The position numbers were made by a program, and so were the translations under genes. From Bromus sterilis (lineage: Eukaryota; Streptophyta; Magnoliopsida; Poales; Poaceae): a DNA stretch of 64,000 nt. Below, piece after piece: positions 60,410-64,000 of this stretch (position 1 is the first letter of the stretch; the number at the start of each line of letters is the position of its first letter). The stretch spans positions 78,501,501-78,565,500 of the forward strand of contig OX465601.1 in the NCBI GenBank assembly GCA_950022295.1, given 5' to 3'. The notes under the pieces were generated by a model. That model worked only from the letters and a program-made list of their open reading frames with translations. It did not search any database and had not been told where the DNA came from.

Positions 60410-61740
60410 GAGAAAATGAAGAAGAGGAGCAAGATGGGCAGAGGACGAACATTGCTGCCAGATGAACAAGAGGGGGATATTTATAGTGCAAACCCAAGGG
60501 CAGGAAGAAGCCCAGACAGCGGCAACAATTAATTCAAAGAGCAAGAACGCCGGGCGATTCGAATTCCGAGACAAAGATGCCTTCACACGGGAGGCACAGT
60601 ACGCTGGACGCGTCAAATCTCGCGCGTTTTCAATGCGCGCATCGGTAACTCAACGGCGGCTGCAGCACGCCACCAAAAGCCATCATTATGACCGGTCATG
60701 AAGACATGACGGTTCGCAGACAGAGCATCTTTTTGACGGTCATTCAACAAGGAGATCGTTATCCCTATCAAGAAGAGAAAAACCAAAAGTGGCAACACAA
60801 AAGAAAGTGCAGCTTGCGGGGATCATTTTTCCTTGATTCAAATACATTTTCTAAAATATATTTAATTCCCATTGGGAGCGTATCCACCCATGAGAGTCTC
60901 GGGTGCTCCCTCACCTAGAAGAAAAAGACGTGCTCGAGTGATTACTCGCACCCATGAGAGTTTCGGGTGCTCCCTCACCACGACACAAGATAAGCAGACC
61001 AGCGCTCGCCAGGTCGTACGGTCCCAGAGTATTGGGTGCTCACTCACCCCGAGAGCGAAAGCGATATTCGAGTGATTACTCGCAGAACTCTAAGTACCCG
61101 AGCACTCGAAGACCTCCCGAGCAAGTACTCCTCTAAATTACTCCTCGCCTGAGCGCTCGACAAAAGCTTCGCGAGTGACCGCTAAAACAACCCACTTGAT
61201 TTTTATTCCAAGTGGGTGCACCACTAACTATGCTCCGTGCCTCGATAAAAATACATATTCCTGGAACACGATACACTGTGCCCAGATGTCGCGCAAGCTT
61301 AGCGCGTAGGTAAGACCCCGCTGCGAAGATCGGCCGGGCTGGGACTTGCCGCAGAGAGATTTCACTCCCAACCTTTTCCATGCGCTCGCATGATGGAAAA
61401 AGCCGGGTGGACGCGCCTAGGCTACGAACTTTACTGGCGGCAATTGATCACTGTAAGACCTGCAGCGACATGAGTTTTTCTCGACACCAGTGTTCCAAGC
61501 ACATGTCGAGGGACGTGAGTTTGATTGGGCTACTGCGGTATTTTCCACTAGCGCAATTCACCAAGGCTCGACCAGTCGACTCCTTGGGCCCTTCCAGCTT
61601 AGCATTCCCTCGAAACAAGTTTTGTCATGGCCCTAGACTGCCAGCGACCCGCGGTTGAACCGTGCATACATCAAAACGACGCAAGAATGGACTCGAGTCC
61701 CTGCGCGACTCTTCGAGTCCTCCAGGCACTCGGGGGCTAC
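60410..61740 (+). other. Tail of the Tat-type element up to the polypurine tract
   Basis: 60870-61110 contains three related copies of CCATGAGAGTCTCGGGTGCT / CAGAGTATTGGGTGCTCACT with CTCGAGTGATTACTCGCA between them. The sequence before 60410 on the minus strand (upstream of the antisense ORF) has TATAAATATCCCCC (about 60484-60471), a TATA-like box 60-80 bases before that ORF. The tract CTCGGGGGCTAC (61729-61740) precedes the 3' LTR. Confidence 0.5.
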
Positions 61741-62187
61741 TGACGAGGGGGTGACCCCACGACTCCTATGGATGGGCCTACCCGGTGTACCCGAAGACAA
61801 AAGGCCCACGAAGATACCGCCTGGGCTCAGCCTTGGCCCACTAGTGGCACCGACGTAGGAGTCCGCGACTCATAAGGAAGGTGCAAACCTGCCGTGCGGT
61901 ACAAGATTAGGGTTAGAAAACCTCATCTGTAATCCAAGACGGATTCCCCGAGACCTAGCCTAGTATATAAGGTCTAGGAGGGGAGACGTCAAGATGGACC
62001 AATACACAATATGTAACCCTAGCCTTGTGCGCACTAGCCTTGGCCTCCCCTGTAATCGCATCTCCAAGCAATAATATCGAGCAGGAACGTCTCCTCCTGT
62101 TAACCGATGAGCTATCGTCCAACCTGTGCCTCTCATGACTGACCCAGGGTCCCTGACCATGGGATTTGCCGGGGTTAATCCCCGTCA
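61741..62187 (+). repeat. 3' LTR of the Tat-type element (447 bp)
   Basis: It is a direct copy of 53204-53634 with about 13 substitutions and 16 extra bases. It ends CCCCGTCA at 62187 and is followed by the second ACCAA duplication. Confidence 0.93.
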
Positions 62188-62192
62188 ACCAA

Positions 62193-62741
62193 GGTCAACA
62201 AGGTTCACATAGACGGCCAACATAGTAGTACGATCACACACCAAGTTCACATAGACGGTTTTAACATACACAGGAGACTCATAATCGATGCCTAGACACC
62301 ATAAACAAAACTGGATACATATGTACCAAAAAGGAGAACACCATCGAAGATCGACTAGTGAGTCCCACTGCCGCTCGCACCAGGGTCTCCGGGGAAGAAG
62401 TCAGCCCACTCCGGACCCTTGGGGCAGTCGAAGCCCAGATCAGCAGGAAGGCATCGGGAAGACGCTCGTCGTCACTGACATTGGACTCGCCAGCTGCGCG
62501 AAGACGGACCTTCAGAGAGTTCTTGGACCGGATCAGGCTGGAGACCACCGTGTGTTTGGACTGGAAGTTGTAGGATATGGCCCTCATCATAGCAGCTTGG
62601 GCTTTACCCAAAAACCGCGCAATGCGGCGCATAGGGGCCTTCTCAGAAGTTTGACGGTGAACAACACCACGAACAATGTTGTGAATTGGGACATGCCGAG
62701 TCAACGGTACAACAGGTGCAGTGAAGTACATGTGCTCCGGA
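62193..62741 (-). pseudogene. Continuation of the older minus-strand retroelement, unidentified ORF
   Basis: The minus strand is open from the LTR junction to 62279 (TIPEHMYFTAPVVPLTRHVP, then SEKAPMRRIARFLGKAQAAM and a Ser/Arg-rich tail). It looks protein-coding but I cannot name the family; a retroelement structural protein is likely from its setting. Another retrotransposon LTR cuts it off at 62747. Confidence 0.35.
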
Positions 62742-62746
62742 ATGGT

Positions 62747-64000
62747 TGATACGTCCCAAACGTATCTATTTCTCCTTGCTCCATGCATGTGTTTGTGTGA
62801 TATTGCTATGTTTTAGATACACTTTCATACACTTTTGATCATATTTGGACTAACCTATTAACTCAGTGCACCCTAGTGCAAGTTCCTGTTTTCTGTTGTT
62901 TTTTTATTTTAGGTTTCCCCCATATTAAAAATGCTCCAAAAATTCGGGAAAAATTCAATAAAAAATCAGCGCTCCGGAAGCTTCCGTAATCACCGAAGAA
63001 GGGCCAGAGGGGCCCCACGTGGGCTCCAAGCGGCCAGGTGGGGCAGCCTAGGGTGGGGCCGCACCGGGAGGCCGCCTGGACCCCTGGTGCCCCCTTCGCC
63101 TATTTATTCTCCATCACGGGAAACCTCCGAAGACAGAACCCTTTGTTCCTCCGCTGTCGCGCTTCCAAGATAGGGAGCGCCAGCAGACCTATTCCCGGCA
63201 CCCTGCCGGAGGGAGGATTGACCTCCGGGAGCTTCTCCACCACCATGGACGCCCCCCGGAGGATCCGTGAGTAGTCCACCTTTGACCATGGGTCCATGAT
63301 CCGTAGCTATGTGATGTTCTCATCCCCTCTTTGTTCTTCATGGATTAGACCTGGTGAGCTGCCCTACATGATCAAGGCACATATGTAATTCTTTCTGTTG
63401 TTGCTATGCTGAGTTTGCTGGTATCTGATGGATTATGAGACTATGTTCAGTTTGTGATTGAGTAATATATTTGGCTCTTATCTTTTATATTTTGGTTCTT
63501 GAGTAATTCTTGCATGTTCTCCGTTGCTGTTTATTGCTTTGGCCAAGTAGTAGGTAGTGACTCCAAGAGGGAGCGTTATGCTTGATTGTGGGTTCATGCC
63601 CCCTAATGACTAGCTTGAGTGACAGAAACATGAGTCTAGGGGATGTGATGTTGCTACAAGGGGGAAAACAACGATGCTTGTAACCGCGGTTGCAAGGATT
63701 GTTTACTTTACGCAAAGTTCTTTTAATGCAGTTGTCTGTTGCTTTGGGTTTACACTTTGGGTGTGGCTCGCAAATACCAACAAGATGTTCTGGATAGATA
63801 TCTCAAGGTGGATGATTAGTAGTAGATGCAGTTGGATTTCGGTCTACTTATTTTGGTGTACCGCCCATGCTTTTGAGCCTCTTCCTTTCTTTGCAGCATA
63901 CTTAGCATCGCAATGCGTTTTTAATCCTGTCAATTGCCCAGCTGTGATTTTTTTACCTCGCATAGCAGTTTTATCGTCTTTTGGGAGAGATACATCACTA
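62747..64000 (+). mobile_element. Left part of an Athila/Sabrina-like Gypsy LTR, continues past the window
   Basis: It starts TGATACGTCCCAAACGTATC, the hallmark opening of this Triticeae LTR group, after the 5 bases ATGGT (the expected target duplication). It shares the block GGCCGCCTGGACCCCTGG with the 1.49-kb solo LTR and a TATTTATTC TATA-like box near 63100. The right end is not in the window, so whether it is solo or part of a full element is open. Confidence 0.85.

Larger units (their letters stand above)
53204..62187 (+). mobile_element. Tat-type Gypsy LTR retrotransposon, 8984 bp, complete ends
   Basis: Two LTRs (53204-53634 and 61741-62187) in direct orientation begin TGACGAGGGGGTGACCCC and end GGGTTAATCCCCGTCA. 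The 5-bp duplication ACCAA flanks the element (53199-53203 and 62188-62192). Internal order is gag remnant, protease, reverse transcriptase, RNase H, a second RNase H, integrase, tandem array, antisense ORF, 3' LTR; the second RNase H and the long tail before the 3' LTR mark the Tat group. LTRs differ by about 13 substitutions over 431 bp plus one 15-bp and one 1-bp indel, an insertion roughly 1 million years old at 1.3e-8 per site per year. Several stops make it non-autonomous. Confidence 0.93.

Overview
The window is nuclear DNA of a large-genome grass, almost certainly a Triticeae species (wheat, Aegilops, barley or a close relative). The reasons are the transposon content (a Copia LTR beginning TGTTGGAAATATGCCC, long Gypsy LTRs, nested retrotransposons, Stowaway and Tourist MITEs), the low gene density, and protein genes with grass-type GC-rich first exons and many GT-AG introns. 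There are no bacterial, operon or CRISPR signals.

Layout. 1-7954 is a young but coding-dead Copia-type LTR element, cut at its 5' end by the window edge. It sits inside an F-box/LRR gene whose 3' part follows at 7955-9348. 9349-23600 is intergenic transposon debris. It holds a 4.47-kb solo LTR (12119-16586, target duplication CCACC), a 1.49-kb solo LTR (18748-20237, target duplication ACGTC), a Tourist-like MITE, one CACTA terminus and a broken RNase H-type reverse-strand gene overlapped by a 508-bp tandem duplication.

23836-30718 is an 18-exon gene for a CDC7-type kinase, the catalytic subunit of the Dbf4-dependent kinase that fires replication origins. It appears intact. Its N-terminal region contains a roughly 115-residue segment amplified to four copies by exon-plus-intron tandem duplication, all open and in phase. 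30719-36422 holds MITEs, a 23-bp minisatellite and unassigned DNA.

36432-48148 is an 11.7-kb Mutator-like element with a 9-bp target duplication. It carries a FAR1-type MULE transposase on the + strand, now a pseudogene, and convergently a roughly 1000-codon gene ending in a Ulp1/C48 cysteine-protease domain on the - strand. A 16-copy, 82-bp minisatellite fills the intron that separates the protease His/Asp exon from its Cys exon. 48624-50495 is a two-exon plastid-type methionine sulfoxide reductase A gene with an antisense tRNA-Ser(GCT) gene in its intron. The MULE ends about 475 bp upstream of its start codon.

50885-62741 is nested: a LINE fragment, then an older minus-oriented retroelement, into which a 9.0-kb Gypsy element of Tat type (53204-62187, target duplication ACCAA) inserted. 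That Gypsy element has a decayed gag-pol with a second RNase H, a tandem array between pol and the 3' LTR, and an antisense ORF resembling a B3 DNA-binding domain. The window ends inside another Gypsy LTR (62747 onward) of the same type as the 1.49-kb solo LTR.

Only the CDC7 kinase, MSRA and the tRNA look like functional host genes. Everything else is transposon-derived, truncated or unassigned. All calls come from reading the sequence. No database search was run.
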